A stretch of DNA of 24,995 nt. Origin: an uncultured bacterium (GTDB lineage: Bacteria > Hydrogenedentota > Hydrogenedentia > Hydrogenedentales > SLHB01). A program made the position numbers and the translations under genes. The stretch spans positions 1 through 24,995 of the forward strand of contig CALEZK010000238.1 in assembly GCA_937928585.1 (NCBI GenBank). The letters run 5' to 3'. Positions 14,465-22,078 of this stretch are shown here, piece by piece. Position 1 is the first letter of the stretch. Each line of letters opens with the position of its first letter. The notes under the pieces were generated by a model that was not told the DNA's origin, did no database searches, and saw only the letters and a list, made by a program, of their open reading frames with translations.

Positions 14465-15069
14465 GAGTTTGTCGATGCGTCGCCGATGAGCGCGCTCTTT
14501 TGTTTTTCCTGGCTGAACTCCCGCAGGGTCTCGCGCAGTTCTGTTTTGAGTCGTGTGACGTCTTTCCAGCATTCCACTTCTTCATTGCGTTGCTCGGTTG
14601 CCGTAGCCAGGATTTCGTGTTCAAGGCCGATTCGGACTCGTTCGATCTGTGGGTTCATGCCCCAGTTGCAGTTATTGAGTTCGAGGAGGCGCGAGCCAAG
14701 GCGTATCGATTGGTATTCGAGTTGTTGGAGGTTTTCGTATTTGAGGCTGATGCGTTCGTAGATGCTTCCCAGAATGTCTTCGACAGATTTGCCCAGGAAG
14801 GTACGCTTAGCGGAGAAAAAGATGTCCAATGGGTCCTGGCTGGGTTTAACGGCGACGTTGTCTGTGATGGCGTCGAGGTGCGTGCTACCTCCTGCGGAGG
14901 GTGTGTACGGTGCAGCGCTGTCGCTGGGTGTGAACGCATAAGACGCAGTTGAAGGAAGATTGTAAGAAGCAGATCGGCGACTGGAATTGGCGGGAGGAGT
15001 GTAGAGCGAAGAGAAGGTGTACCAGTCGAAATACGGTTTGGGTTGCGGGAGGCCGAAGTTCATGTTCAT
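14434..15069 (-). CDS. Coiled-coil protein upstream of the HerA-like ATPase
   Basis: The 211-residue protein has a Ser/Thr/Pro/Tyr-rich N-terminal ~80 residues, probably disordered (SSLYTPPANSSRRSASYNLP), followed by a long helical region from about residue 83 (FFSAKRTFLGKSVEDILGSI to TELRETLREFSQEKQ) that reads as coiled coil. It overlaps the HerA-like gene at its 3' end by 31 bases and is the first gene after the BRE/TATA promoter at 15104-15123. A shared start region with GTG 15072, ATG 15069 and ATG 15063 leaves the exact start open; there is no clear ribosome site, as expected for a short leader. Tight coupling suggests a partner subunit of the ATPase. I recognise no family. Confidence 0.78.
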   Translation of the reverse strand: MNMNFGLPQPKPYFDWYTFSSLYTPPANSSRRSASYNLPSTASYAFTPSDSAAPYTPSAGGSTHLDAITDNVAVKPSQDPLDIFFSAKRTFLGKSVEDILGSIYERISLKYENLQQLEYQSIRLGSRLLELNNCNWGMNPQIERVRIGLEHEILATATEQRNEEVECWKDVTRLKTELRETLREFSQEKQKSALIGDASTNSWTYNNSAGH

Positions 15070-15103
15070 CACCAGATGTTGCTTCTGGCGAGTGGTAAAG
15101 AGT

Positions 15104-15123
15104 GCTTATATTTAAGCGTTTCG
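15104..15123 (-). promoter_or_regulatory. BRE/TATA promoter of the coiled-coil/HerA operon
   Basis: Read on the minus strand, CGAAACG (15123-15117) is followed by TTAAATAT (15115-15108). The start site would lie near 15085, about 15-20 bases before the first start codon of the coiled-coil gene, so the message has a very short leader. Confidence 0.72.
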
Positions 15124-15149
15124 ATTGCGCGCGGGGCCTGTTGTGCCTT

Positions 15150-16082
15150 TCAGCCTACGGTGTGCGGCCGTGTTAGCGAAATGAAACCGTCCTGTCCCAC
15201 AAGCACGCGGTCGTTGCCTAAAACCTCCCGTGCTTCTGCGACGCGTTCCTGTTGCCACTGCTCGTCCAACAATTCTGGATGGGCCTCGCTGAGGTAGATG
15301 AGGAAGTTGCGCGGGGTGTTTGCCGAACGGGTACCGCACTTGAAGAACAGCATGGTCACATATGCAACGCCCATGTCTTTGAACCGTTGCAGTGTGCCCT
15401 GCAGATCGTTCCAAAGTCCGAACGGACTCAGTGTCACGACTACGAACAGACCCGCTTCACGAAGCTTCGTTACACAGTTCGTGCGTTGTTCGAATGATGG
15501 TGTGGCGCGTTCCCACGCGGCAATGAGGTCATCGCGGTCGGTGCCAATGCTGTAGCTGAAGACGACGGCGGGCCCGCCGTCCGATGGATGCGTTTGTGCG
15601 GCGTACTGGGCGATGATGTCGGCATCGCGGTCCGGACGGAAGCGGCTCTGCACAGCAATGCGTTTTGGCCGCAACTCAAGCGGTACGGCGCACAGCGTTT
15701 CCCAAATACCGCGCGTGATCTTCGGCGACGAAGCGTAGGGGTCGGTGACACCACTCCAGTAAAGGGTCTTGTTCGCGAGCGTTCCTTTGTGCAGATGTGC
15801 GCGAAATTTCTCGATGGGGCGCTCCTTATTCCGGAGGACATACCCCCACAGGTCGCCTTGGGTTCCTTTTACAGATGCGGGTGCGAGCATGTAGCCGTTC
15901 TTGACGTAACAGAAGAGGCAGCCGCCGGGGCATCCGACCATGAGCTGCATGGTGTAGTCGAAGCCGTCCATGAATCCGCGCCCTGCTGTGAGGATATCTG
16001 CCTGGCTTTCGCCCACGCTCACGCTGGCAGGAGGTTCTTTGCCGAAGAGTCGGATGTACAGTTCACGGAAGGTAGCGGACAT
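15150..16082 (-). CDS. Radical SAM protein, SplB-like
   Basis: The 310-residue protein has the iron-sulfur motif C51-x3-C55-x2-C58 (GCPGGCLFCYVKNGY), the SAM-binding TIM-barrel pattern and a TLYWSGVTDPYASSPKITRG segment resembling the STDPYQ-x(n)-TR signature of the spore photoproduct lyase-like group. A later stretch (AVQSRFRPDRDADIIAQY) continues the barrel. Members of this group include SplB-type DNA repair enzymes and many uncharacterised proteins, so the substrate is open. The ATG at 16082 has an AGGAGG site upstream. It follows the SAP protein in the same orientation, separated by a strong hairpin and a CTATACGTATAG palindrome, so it may be independently regulated. Confidence 0.85.
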   Translation of the reverse strand: MSATFRELYIRLFGKEPPASVSVGESQADILTAGRGFMDGFDYTMQLMVGCPGGCLFCYVKNGYMLAPASVKGTQGDLWGYVLRNKERPIEKFRAHLHKGTLANKTLYWSGVTDPYASSPKITRGIWETLCAVPLELRPKRIAVQSRFRPDRDADIIAQYAAQTHPSDGGPAVVFSYSIGTDRDDLIAAWERATPSFEQRTNCVTKLREAGLFVVVTLSPFGLWNDLQGTLQRFKDMGVAYVTMLFFKCGTRSANTPRNFLIYLSEAHPELLDEQWQQERVAEAREVLGNDRVLVGQDGFISLTRPHTVG

Positions 16083-16118
16083 GGTAGTTCCTCCTATTGT
16101 ACGGGACGTCGTGCCCCT

Positions 16119-16130
16119 CTATACGTATAG
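16119..16130. promoter_or_regulatory. Perfect 12-base palindrome upstream of the radical SAM gene
   Basis: CTATACGTATAG is fully self-complementary and lies 37 bases before the radical SAM start codon. It is AT-rich enough to act as a TATA element or a regulator site; its role is not decided by the sequence. Confidence 0.45.
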
Positions 16131-16188
16131 ACGTGTTGTGTCGTTCTTTTGTCCGTTCCGGCAGTTTGAACGAATTGCACGTCCATCT

Positions 16189-16241
16189 CGCAAATCGGGA
16201 GGCGGTACTTCCTCATGGGTTTCCCGCCTCCCCCGATTGCG
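16189..16241 (-). terminator. Long stem-loop directly after the SAP-protein stop codon
   Basis: Three pairing blocks (CGCAA/TTGCG, TCGG/CCGA, GAGGCGG/CCGCCTC) form a 16-base-pair stem with a one-base and a two-base bulge and an 18-base loop. It begins two bases after the stop of the SAP-protein gene. No T-run follows, so it may be a transcript 3' end or processing site rather than a strong terminator. Confidence 0.6.
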
Positions 16242-16242
16242 T

Positions 16243-17634
16243 CTAGGCGGCGCGTACAAAGCCACCAATCAAAGACACCTTGCCATTCACCAGCGCCAAA
16301 GCCAGTTCCTCAGTCGTGTACGTGCTGTTTTCATGGCCGGGTTCGAGGATTGCGTTTCCGCGCAGGTGCCGTAGCGCATACATCGTCAATAACAGGCCGT
16401 GCAGCTTGGGCACATCTTCGAGTACAGTCAGCTTCACGGTTGTCGCCGGCAGCTTCGTTGCCAGCACAAGCCGGTTTTTCGTGAAGTAGGCGTCCATGAC
16501 GCGCTCTTTCTCCGCGTACTTGTTGGCTGCCAGCTTGGCGAGCTTGCCCAGCAGTTCCTCTTTGTTGCCGGTCATCGGGACCCCATACGCGCGCAGCACA
16601 TCGCGGAGCTGTTCGCCATTCAATGCACAGGTCGGGTATGCACCGATATAAAAGGCTTCGATGCGAGCCTGTGCGAGTTCGGCGACGGCGGTTTGTCCTT
16701 CGTCCTTGCTCTTGTAGTTGAGCCGCGGGAAAAAGGGTGTCGCTTCCTCCAATTCGGTCATTCTGGTCAGATGTTCGATGCTGGTCTGGAATACCAGCCG
16801 CCCGTGATCGGTACGCCACCGTGTCGCGAACTCTTCGGCCACGGCGCGTTTTGTTGGACTGCCGCCTATGTCCGGGTGGAATGTCAGATTGTTGCCCAAG
16901 CGTGTGACGTGCCACTGGATATGCACGCCGCAGAGGCGCGGGTCCTTCGACCGGAAAAGCGCGGTCACGGTGAGATGCTTGAGTTCTGGAAGGAGCCGTA
17001 GACTTCCTTGGTCGTCGGTAACGCTGTTCAAGAACCCCGTGTTCCGGAAGTTTGGCGTTGGGATTCCTTCCGTGATGAGCAGTGCGTCCTTGTCCGCAAA
17101 ATCCTCCAGTGAGAGGATCGTGCCGAGGTTGTAGTTGCCGATATCGTCATAACCGGCGAGTTTGAGGCGTTTGTCTTTGCTCTTGAGGAACTGGCGCAAG
17201 TCATGGAAGCCCGGGTTCGCTTTCTCTGCGAGTCTTAGCGCCATGCCGTGGTCCCATGCGTCGCGGATGCGCCGTTTGGCTATCTCCAGCGAGTCAAGGT
17301 ACGTGAGTTCGTCCACAAAGTAGACGTCGTCCTGGATGCTCTCGAGCATCCGTTCAAAGCGTGAGGCCTTGTTGCCGTAATACGCGCCTGGCGCGCAGAT
17401 GTCATGGGTGAGTCCGAAGCGGGTGAGCGCGGTGACTTTCGCAGCGTCCTGGTTGAACCGTTCGAGGAATGCCTCTTCGAGAGATGGGTGTTTGTCCGGT
17501 CCCATCCAGGGATGGACACCGTGAAGCAATACGTCGGCGACGGGTACCGGGACCAGTTCCCAGTGCAGTCGCTGAAACTGGGGAATCTCTTTGTCCGGCT
17601 CGAGCCAGAGCCGAAATGTTTCGAGCGTATTCAT
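16243..17634 (-). CDS. SAP-domain protein, partner of the MoxR ATPase
   Basis: The 463-residue protein has a SAP-like helix-extended-loop-helix at about residues 340-370 (LNGEQLRDVLRAYGVPMTGNKEELLGKLAK), a motif that usually binds DNA or RNA. The rest is a unique alpha/beta region; the N-terminal part (TRFGLTHDICAPGAYYGNKASRFER) resembles no family I can name. The ATG at 17634 has a strong AAAGGAGG site and overlaps the stop of the MoxR gene in an ATGA junction, so the two are translationally coupled. Such coupling suggests that it is an adaptor or substrate-recruiting subunit for the AAA ATPase, but no activity can be read from the sequence. Confidence 0.75.
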   Translation of the reverse strand: MNTLETFRLWLEPDKEIPQFQRLHWELVPVPVADVLLHGVHPWMGPDKHPSLEEAFLERFNQDAAKVTALTRFGLTHDICAPGAYYGNKASRFERMLESIQDDVYFVDELTYLDSLEIAKRRIRDAWDHGMALRLAEKANPGFHDLRQFLKSKDKRLKLAGYDDIGNYNLGTILSLEDFADKDALLITEGIPTPNFRNTGFLNSVTDDQGSLRLLPELKHLTVTALFRSKDPRLCGVHIQWHVTRLGNNLTFHPDIGGSPTKRAVAEEFATRWRTDHGRLVFQTSIEHLTRMTELEEATPFFPRLNYKSKDEGQTAVAELAQARIEAFYIGAYPTCALNGEQLRDVLRAYGVPMTGNKEELLGKLAKLAANKYAEKERVMDAYFTKNRLVLATKLPATTVKLTVLEDVPKLHGLLLTMYALRHLRGNAILEPGHENSTYTTEELALALVNGKVSLIGGFVRAA

Positions 17635-19121
17635 GCGGCCTTTCCTCCTTTCATATTCTGTTCGTCGCCGTTGAGCATCGCTTCAAATGTTGCGATGTCA
17701 TCGGCGATGGCGCGTTCGGTGTCCTGGACCTTTCGTGAGTTGATGCTTCCGGTGGTCACGAGTTGCTTGACGCGCTGGTACGCAACAAGTTTCGCCAGGT
17801 CCGAAGGTTGGTCGAGTAGCTGCTCCACTTCATGGACGTATTCGATGTCCCGGTCGTGGAGGTGCGTGATGCATTTCGTGCTGAGGTTCTCCGGCACGAT
17901 CTTGGCGGACAACGATGCAAGCAGTTCTTGCGGCACCGTGCCCGGCCGGCGTGCATCGACCTGCAGGGCCGTATATGCGAGCAGGGTGATGTCGCGGTCT
18001 TCTGCCATGAGGTCGGTCCATGCCTTGGACAAGGCGAATTCGCCAAGATTGCAGGTCAACAGCAGCTCGGTCTTGCGCATCAAGTCTGGCGTCGTGAACA
18101 GTTCGTAGATGAGATTGACCGTACGGAGTTCCGCGCCTTCCTCGAAGTACCGGCTGAGGAGGTCGAAGCAGATTTCCATTTTGTGCACGGCTTCGTCCCT
18201 CTTTAGGGACGCGTCGTTGAGACCGACCGGGATGCTGCTCTGCACGACGTAACGGGATGACTGTACGAAGTCCGCCAGCGGAGTTTGGAATACCTCTGCC
18301 TTTGCGAGTTCGATGGCGCGGTTGGCTATGAGATTGCGGTGAATGAAGCCGAGCCGGCGGCCATCGAGCGCCACTTCGCCTTTGGTCTCGCGTACGAGCA
18401 GGTCACAGAACTTGGCGAGGAATTCCGGCAGGGTACCGAGTTGGTCCCGGAGCCTGAGGAAGTGATTGCCCGCGACGCCAAGCATTGTGCGCAGCTTTGT
18501 CGCGACTTCTTGCAGGTTGGATTGCGGTACGGTCCCGGCGGATACACCGTTGGTCCATTCCGAGAGGCTTGGCGCGTCATCGCCGTTGATGTGGGTGGCG
18601 ACGCGGATACGATCTACTTCGTCCATCTGGAGAATGTCTGGCGGGTAGAGGAAGAAAGCGAAGCGCCCGATGAGCGCGTCGTCCAGCGCTTGAGTCGCGC
18701 TGTAGCTGAGCGGGTTCATGGCGCTCCACACCCATTTGACCTGGGTGGGGAAGCCCATGATTTTCCGGCTGCGGATGATCTCCAGCCATTTGCTTTGGAG
18801 TTCGGGTACCGCGCGGTTGAGTTCGTCGATGAGGACAAGCTCCTTGTCCCAGATAGTGACGGGGCTCGGGACGTATTCGACGATTCCGTGCTTGAGCTTC
18901 TCAACGTTCGGGTAGCCCAGCACGTCTTCAAACATGCATTTGGATGCGTCGTACACGAGGAAGGTACGTCCGAGCGCTTGGGCCACTTTGTTTGCAACGT
19001 GCGTTTTGGCGCAACCATGATTTCCGATCAGTAGCAGTGGGTCGCCAGTGAGGAGTGAAGCGAGGACGAGGTTTTCGTCGGCTTCTTTCCATCCGTAGAT
19101 TCCAAGTTGTTGCAGGATCAT
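17631..19121 (-). CDS. MoxR-family AAA+ ATPase
   Basis: Read from the ATG at 19121 (AAAGGAG site upstream) the protein has 496 residues. The Walker A is G33-NHGCAKT, the Walker B LVLIDELNRA (95-104), and WSAMNPLSYSATQALDDALIGRFAFFL carries sensor 1 and the arginine-finger region. This is the MoxR layout: single AAA+ module, followed by a long helical C-terminal region. MoxR proteins act as chaperone-like motors that insert metals or remodel partner complexes, nearly always with a VWA protein, and such a gene lies upstream at 19729-21036. The 90 codons upstream of the ATG run through the terminator hairpin and are not part of the protein. The gene is coupled to the SAP-protein gene by an ATGA overlap. 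Confidence 0.93.
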   Translation of the reverse strand: MILQQLGIYGWKEADENLVLASLLTGDPLLLIGNHGCAKTHVANKVAQALGRTFLVYDASKCMFEDVLGYPNVEKLKHGIVEYVPSPVTIWDKELVLIDELNRAVPELQSKWLEIIRSRKIMGFPTQVKWVWSAMNPLSYSATQALDDALIGRFAFFLYPPDILQMDEVDRIRVATHINGDDAPSLSEWTNGVSAGTVPQSNLQEVATKLRTMLGVAGNHFLRLRDQLGTLPEFLAKFCDLLVRETKGEVALDGRRLGFIHRNLIANRAIELAKAEVFQTPLADFVQSSRYVVQSSIPVGLNDASLKRDEAVHKMEICFDLLSRYFEEGAELRTVNLIYELFTTPDLMRKTELLLTCNLGEFALSKAWTDLMAEDRDITLLAYTALQVDARRPGTVPQELLASLSAKIVPENLSTKCITHLHDRDIEYVHEVEQLLDQPSDLAKLVAYQRVKQLVTTGSINSRKVQDTERAIADDIATFEAMLNGDEQNMKGGKAA

Positions 19122-19161
19122 GTTCGTGTTCTCCTTTTTTGTTTTCTGCCTTTGGTGGAAA

Positions 19162-19198
19162 CAAAAAAGGGAGATATCCCGATGGGGGACATCTCCCT
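19162..19198 (-). terminator. Stem-loop with T-run between the 64-residue gene and MoxR
   Basis: Read on the minus strand, a 13-base stem with one mismatch (arms at 19198-19186 and 19180-19168), loop of five, is followed by TTTTTT (19167-19162). This looks like an intrinsic terminator or attenuator placed in the leader of the MoxR gene, 28 bases after the stop of the 64-residue gene. Confidence 0.7.
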
Positions 19199-19225
19199 GA
19201 TGCAGATCATCTGTGTGTTTTGGGT

Positions 19226-19420
19226 TTAGGGTTTGAGTTTGCACTCGCGCAGGACGAATTCGGTTCCGTTCTGGGACTTGCCTTCGCGGTCTTCGTCGTT
19301 GTGAATGTGGTTTTGTTTGAGCCAGCGGCGTTCCGCCTTTTCCGCGGATTCCTGGGTGAGGTACGCCGTGATGTCCGCAATCACGCCTTGGCATGTTTCT
19401 ACAGCTACGTAGATGGTCAT
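19226..19420 (-). CDS. Small protein, paralogue of the 66-residue neighbour
   Basis: The 64-residue protein has the pattern V-x-V-E-x-C-x-G-V-I-A-D-I-T-A-Y-x-T then AEKAERRWLKQNHIHNDEDREGKSQNGTEFVLREC. The neighbour 19512-19712 shares the beta-strand start, the AER-x-WL helix, the IH pair and the RE/S/GT/C spacing, so the two appear to be tandem duplicates. The ribosome site is GGAGGT. The fold is a small alpha/beta unit of unknown role. It is preceded by a stem-loop at 19446-19487 and followed by one at 19162-19198, so its transcript segment is framed by structure. Confidence 0.72.
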   Translation of the reverse strand: MTIYVAVETCQGVIADITAYLTQESAEKAERRWLKQNHIHNDEDREGKSQNGTEFVLRECKLKP

Positions 19421-19445
19421 GGGGCTTACACCTCCTTTTTGTTCG

Positions 19446-19487
19446 AAAAAGTTAAGGAGGCATCCTGCTGTGTGCAGAAACGCCTCC
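19446..19487 (-). terminator. Stem-loop between the two small paralogues
   Basis: GGAGGC/GCCTCC arms (19456-19461 and 19482-19487) with an inner CTGC/GCAG pairing (19465-19468, 19474-19477). On the minus strand it is followed by TTAAC and a run of five T. It looks terminator- or attenuator-like, 24 bases downstream of the 66-residue gene. Confidence 0.6.
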
Positions 19488-19511
19488 CGTGCAATGGTTC
19501 ACGTGTGCTGG

Positions 19512-19712
19512 TCAGGATGGGTTGGTCATAGCGCAGTCCCAGATGGCGACGCCGGTACCCCAGTCCGAGCGCTGCTCGCGCTTTTTCTGTGTGTGGATAC
19601 TTTGTGCGTTGAGCCATGCGCGTTCGGCTGCTGCCGCGGCATCTCTTGTCGGGAATGCTTGGACGTCTCGGACGATTCCGTCTTCCATAGGAACGAGCAC
19701 AAAAACGTTCAT
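19512..19712 (-). CDS. Small protein, paralogue of the 64-residue neighbour
   Basis: The 66-residue protein starts VFVLVPMEDGIVRDVQAFPTRDAAAAAERAWLNAQSIHTQKKREQRSDWGTGVAIWDC. The spacing of the AER-x-WL helix, the IH pair, the RE-x-x-S-x-x-GT segment and the final Cys match the 64-residue protein 92 bases downstream. The ribosome site is AAGGAAG. It lies between the VWA protein gene and its own paralogue. I do not recognise the family. Confidence 0.72.
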   Translation of the reverse strand: MNVFVLVPMEDGIVRDVQAFPTRDAAAAAERAWLNAQSIHTQKKREQRSDWGTGVAIWDCAMTNPS

Positions 19713-19728
19713 GGTGGTTGCTTCCTTT

Positions 19729-21036
19729 CTATTCGGTGATGTCTTCGAGTTGGACGACGTCGCCTGTTGGCGCGAACTCCGGGCAATCGGTCTTGCCTCC
19801 GAAGAGCACGGTGAGTGTTCGTGTGCGTGCCCTGTGGAGTTGTTTGGACAGTTCTTCGCTCAGGCCCGCGTACCCATCGCTCAGGATGACGGCTTTGTCG
19901 TAGCCGCGTTCGAGGATGGATGCGGCGATGCAGTTGAAGTCTGTGCCGTAGGTCGTTTGTAGTTTTCCGTTGAGCAGGGTTTGGAAGGGGACTTCGACGA
20001 CTTTGTTGCTGAAGAGGAAGATACTTTTCAGTTCGTTCTTGAGGCTCTGCAGCAGTCCGATGATTTCGGGGAGGTGTTGGTTCACGCTTCCGGATACATC
20101 GAGGTATACCGCTAGTCCGCGTTGTTGGGTCGTGATGGCTTGGGTGTGGTTGTGGAAGTGGAAGGGGACGATGCCTGCGGAGAGCAGGACCAGGTCCCGT
20201 TTGGACGGGTTGAGCGGTATCGGTGAAGTGGTCGTTCGGGTCCTCTGGCCGAAGCTCTTGAAGTTGTCTACCTTCTGTTTCGTGGCGAACTTTGCGAGCA
20301 GGACTCTCTTGATGGAGAGATGGCTCTTCAAGACTTCCATGAACAGGTCGTAGAGTGCTTCGTTGATTCCGGCGCGTTGGCCTCTGCTCCGTTTGGCCGC
20401 TTTCTTGAGGTCTTCGGCAATTTCGCAGAGGATTTCGACCGAGAACTCGTCAAGCGTTCCTGTCCCGTTTTCTTTTCCTGATAGTTTGCCGTGCCCGCCC
20501 AGTAACACGATCGCGTTCATTTGGATTGTTGGCGTGAGTATCTTGAGTGTCTGGATAACTTCTCCGGTGCTCAACGTCGTGCCGCTATGGCGGTATGGAC
20601 CGTAGAACGATTCGTACAGGTCGGCGTAGCGGCTGTCATGCATCTGGCTCCCGGCGCGGAGCAGTCCTTCAATGCCGGAGGGTTTGTAGAAGCGGCGGAA
20701 GAGTGCGCCGTTTCCCGATACCTCTGCGAAGACGTAAGTAATCGTCGCGTTGATGACCATGTCCGCACCGATATTCTCCAGTTCGCCTGGCCCGTAGACG
20801 AAGTGGCCGAACATCGGATGCATGAGCTCGTGTAAGAGGATGCAGACGAGGTCCTGCTCACTGGACACATGTTTGCTCACAAACTCTGGGTTGATTTGCA
20901 GTCTTCCATCTTTGGTGATACAAGCTGTGGGGCAAGCTGTGGTTTCTTCGATATGCGTGATGAAGGACGCGACAAAGCTATCGCGGCCCAGTACCCTGCG
21001 CAAGGTTGTGCGCACAAGTTCGAGAGTTATTCTCAT
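19729..21036 (-). CDS. VWA-like protein with HExxH metallopeptidase motif (DUF2201 type)
   Basis: The 435-residue protein has two parts. The N-terminal half holds HELMHPMFGH (69-78), an HExxH zinc site with a further His. The C-terminal half is a VWA-like fold with the MIDAS motif D313-VSGS at LAVYLDVSGSV. This fusion is characteristic of the DUF2201/VWA-like metallopeptidase family that pairs with MoxR ATPases. The MoxR partner is downstream at 17631-19121 behind the two small paralogues. The ribosome site GGAGGATC precedes the ATG. The protein would chelate a metal for substrate binding and may cut proteins; no substrate can be read from the sequence. The gene is separated from the Gp88-like gene by a 9-base-pair perfect stem-loop. 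Confidence 0.9.
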   Translation of the reverse strand: MRITLELVRTTLRRVLGRDSFVASFITHIEETTACPTACITKDGRLQINPEFVSKHVSSEQDLVCILLHELMHPMFGHFVYGPGELENIGADMVINATITYVFAEVSGNGALFRRFYKPSGIEGLLRAGSQMHDSRYADLYESFYGPYRHSGTTLSTGEVIQTLKILTPTIQMNAIVLLGGHGKLSGKENGTGTLDEFSVEILCEIAEDLKKAAKRSRGQRAGINEALYDLFMEVLKSHLSIKRVLLAKFATKQKVDNFKSFGQRTRTTTSPIPLNPSKRDLVLLSAGIVPFHFHNHTQAITTQQRGLAVYLDVSGSVNQHLPEIIGLLQSLKNELKSIFLFSNKVVEVPFQTLLNGKLQTTYGTDFNCIAASILERGYDKAVILSDGYAGLSEELSKQLHRARTRTLTVLFGGKTDCPEFAPTGDVVQLEDITE

Positions 21037-21056
21037 GGTTTTGATCCTCCAAATGC

Positions 21057-21096
21057 GGGACGCCCCGAAGGCGTTGCTGCTTCTGCGGGGCGTCTC
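21057..21096 (-). repeat. Stem-loop in the leader of the VWA-protein gene
   Basis: Perfect 9-base arms GACGCCCCG (21059-21067) and CGGGGCGTC (21086-21094), extendable outward by a wobble and one more pair, with an inner GAAG/CTTC pairing. It lies between the Gp88-like stop and the ribosome site of the VWA gene, so it may control translation or mark a processing site. Confidence 0.6.
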
Positions 21097-21114
21097 GATG
21101 TTCGTTCGTTTGGT

Positions 21115-21717
21115 TCAATGGACTTTGAAAATGACGTTTCCCTTGCCTGCACGGAAGCAATAACGGCACTCATGGCAGGACTTTGCCTGGCCGTGCTGGT
21201 GGAGGCAAGGAATGCCGTTTGCGCGCGGATCGATTTCTAGATAGGCGACGCGCCAGCCGGCAGGTGGGTCTGGCATTTCCGGATCTATCGATGCCCAGAG
21301 ATGCACATTCGGTAGGGCGCGAAGCACTTCGAGCGCGGTTCGCAGCTCTGGGACTACCCAAGAGCGTGTGTATGCCCAGAACTGGGTGTGTGGCCGCCGC
21401 TGTGCGATTCTTCGCCACGCATTGACGTATTCCGTTGAATGGAAGTCACCGCTCACATGGATGCGAAGGACGGGTAGGTTCTTTGGAATGTTCCGTAGCA
21501 TCACGCGTACGAAACGGCGGGTGTGCCAGCTGAGCATGAGGTTGCGGGCGTACGCGAACCGACAGTTTGGGCGTATCCGTTCGAAGCGCGCCGCGTAGCA
21601 GTTCTCCCGACACCATTTCGTGGCGCCTGGACAGGTGAACCGCGAGGGCAGGCTGAAGGTGGGTATGGGGCCAACTTTAATGTTCCCACTCCCAATACTG
21701 AGTTCGATGTCGATCAT
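21115..21717 (-). CDS. Gp88-like radical SAM-type protein
   Basis: The 200-residue protein begins with a glycine-rich strand (LSIGSGNIKVGPIPTFSLP), then C29-PGATKW-C36-REN-C40, the cysteine arrangement of the mycobacteriophage Gp88-like family. The following FAYARNLMLSW, RIHVSGDFHSTEYVNAW and WAYTRSW segments are typical for that group. It ends with a Cys-rich tail (CHECRYCFRAGKGNV), another possible metal site. These proteins are widespread in phages and plasmids and have no known function. The ribosome site AAAGGAA precedes the ATG. It is transcribed ahead of the VWA gene, but the link may be only one of shared mobile-element ancestry. Confidence 0.85.
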   Translation of the reverse strand: MIDIELSIGSGNIKVGPIPTFSLPSRFTCPGATKWCRENCYAARFERIRPNCRFAYARNLMLSWHTRRFVRVMLRNIPKNLPVLRIHVSGDFHSTEYVNAWRRIAQRRPHTQFWAYTRSWVVPELRTALEVLRALPNVHLWASIDPEMPDPPAGWRVAYLEIDPRANGIPCLHQHGQAKSCHECRYCFRAGKGNVIFKVH

Positions 21718-21738
21718 CGAGGTTCCTTTCTAAATGGG

Positions 21739-21779
21739 AAAGGACGGAGCCGCCCGTGAATGGACAGACTCCGCCCTTT
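21739..21779 (-). repeat. Stem-loop in the leader of the Gp88-like gene
   Basis: AAAGGACGGAG (21739-21749) and CTCCGCCCTTT (21769-21779) pair over 11 bases with one mismatch around a 19-base loop. It lies between the small gene at 21821-22078 and the Gp88-like start. Confidence 0.55.
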
Positions 21780-21820
21780 GGTTGAGGGTGGTCGTTGTTG
21801 GATCAGGTCAGACGGGGCGG

Positions 21821-22078
21821 TCAGCGAGAACGGTTTGCGTCTCGGATCGCCCGGAGTTCTTCCAGGTCCTCTTCGAAGAGCACCTGCGCGCTTTCGAGTT
21901 CCGCGGTCCAGTCGTGACCGTAGACGTCGCACCAATGGTGGAGCCCGATCAGGAGCGATGAGACGTATCCTTCGTGATCGGTCTCGGCAACGTATTCTTT
22001 CGGGTTGTACCCATCGCGGGCGGCGCGGGCGAGTATGGCTTCACGCGCAATATCCAGCATCAGGGCGCGGGTCGTCAT
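21821..22078 (-). CDS. Hypothetical small protein
   Basis: Read from the ATG at 22078 (AGGAGG site, eight-base spacer) the protein has 85 residues. It starts TTRALMLDIAREAILARAARDGY and includes YVSSLLIGLHHWCDVYGHDW, then an acidic helix (AQVLFEEDLEELRAI). No motif is recognised. The ATG overlaps the stop of the upstream gene in an ATGA junction. A longer frame begins nine codons earlier, inside the ribosome site, and is not used. It is the last of a run of tightly packed small genes. Confidence 0.75.
   Translation of the reverse strand: MTTRALMLDIAREAILARAARDGYNPKEYVAETDHEGYVSSLLIGLHHWCDVYGHDWTAELESAQVLFEEDLEELRAIRDANRSR

Noticed and set aside
18285..19034. Plus-strand 249-codon open frame
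   Set aside because: It is antisense to the MoxR gene; its Glu/Asp/Val-rich composition reflects the complementary reading of a real coding sequence.
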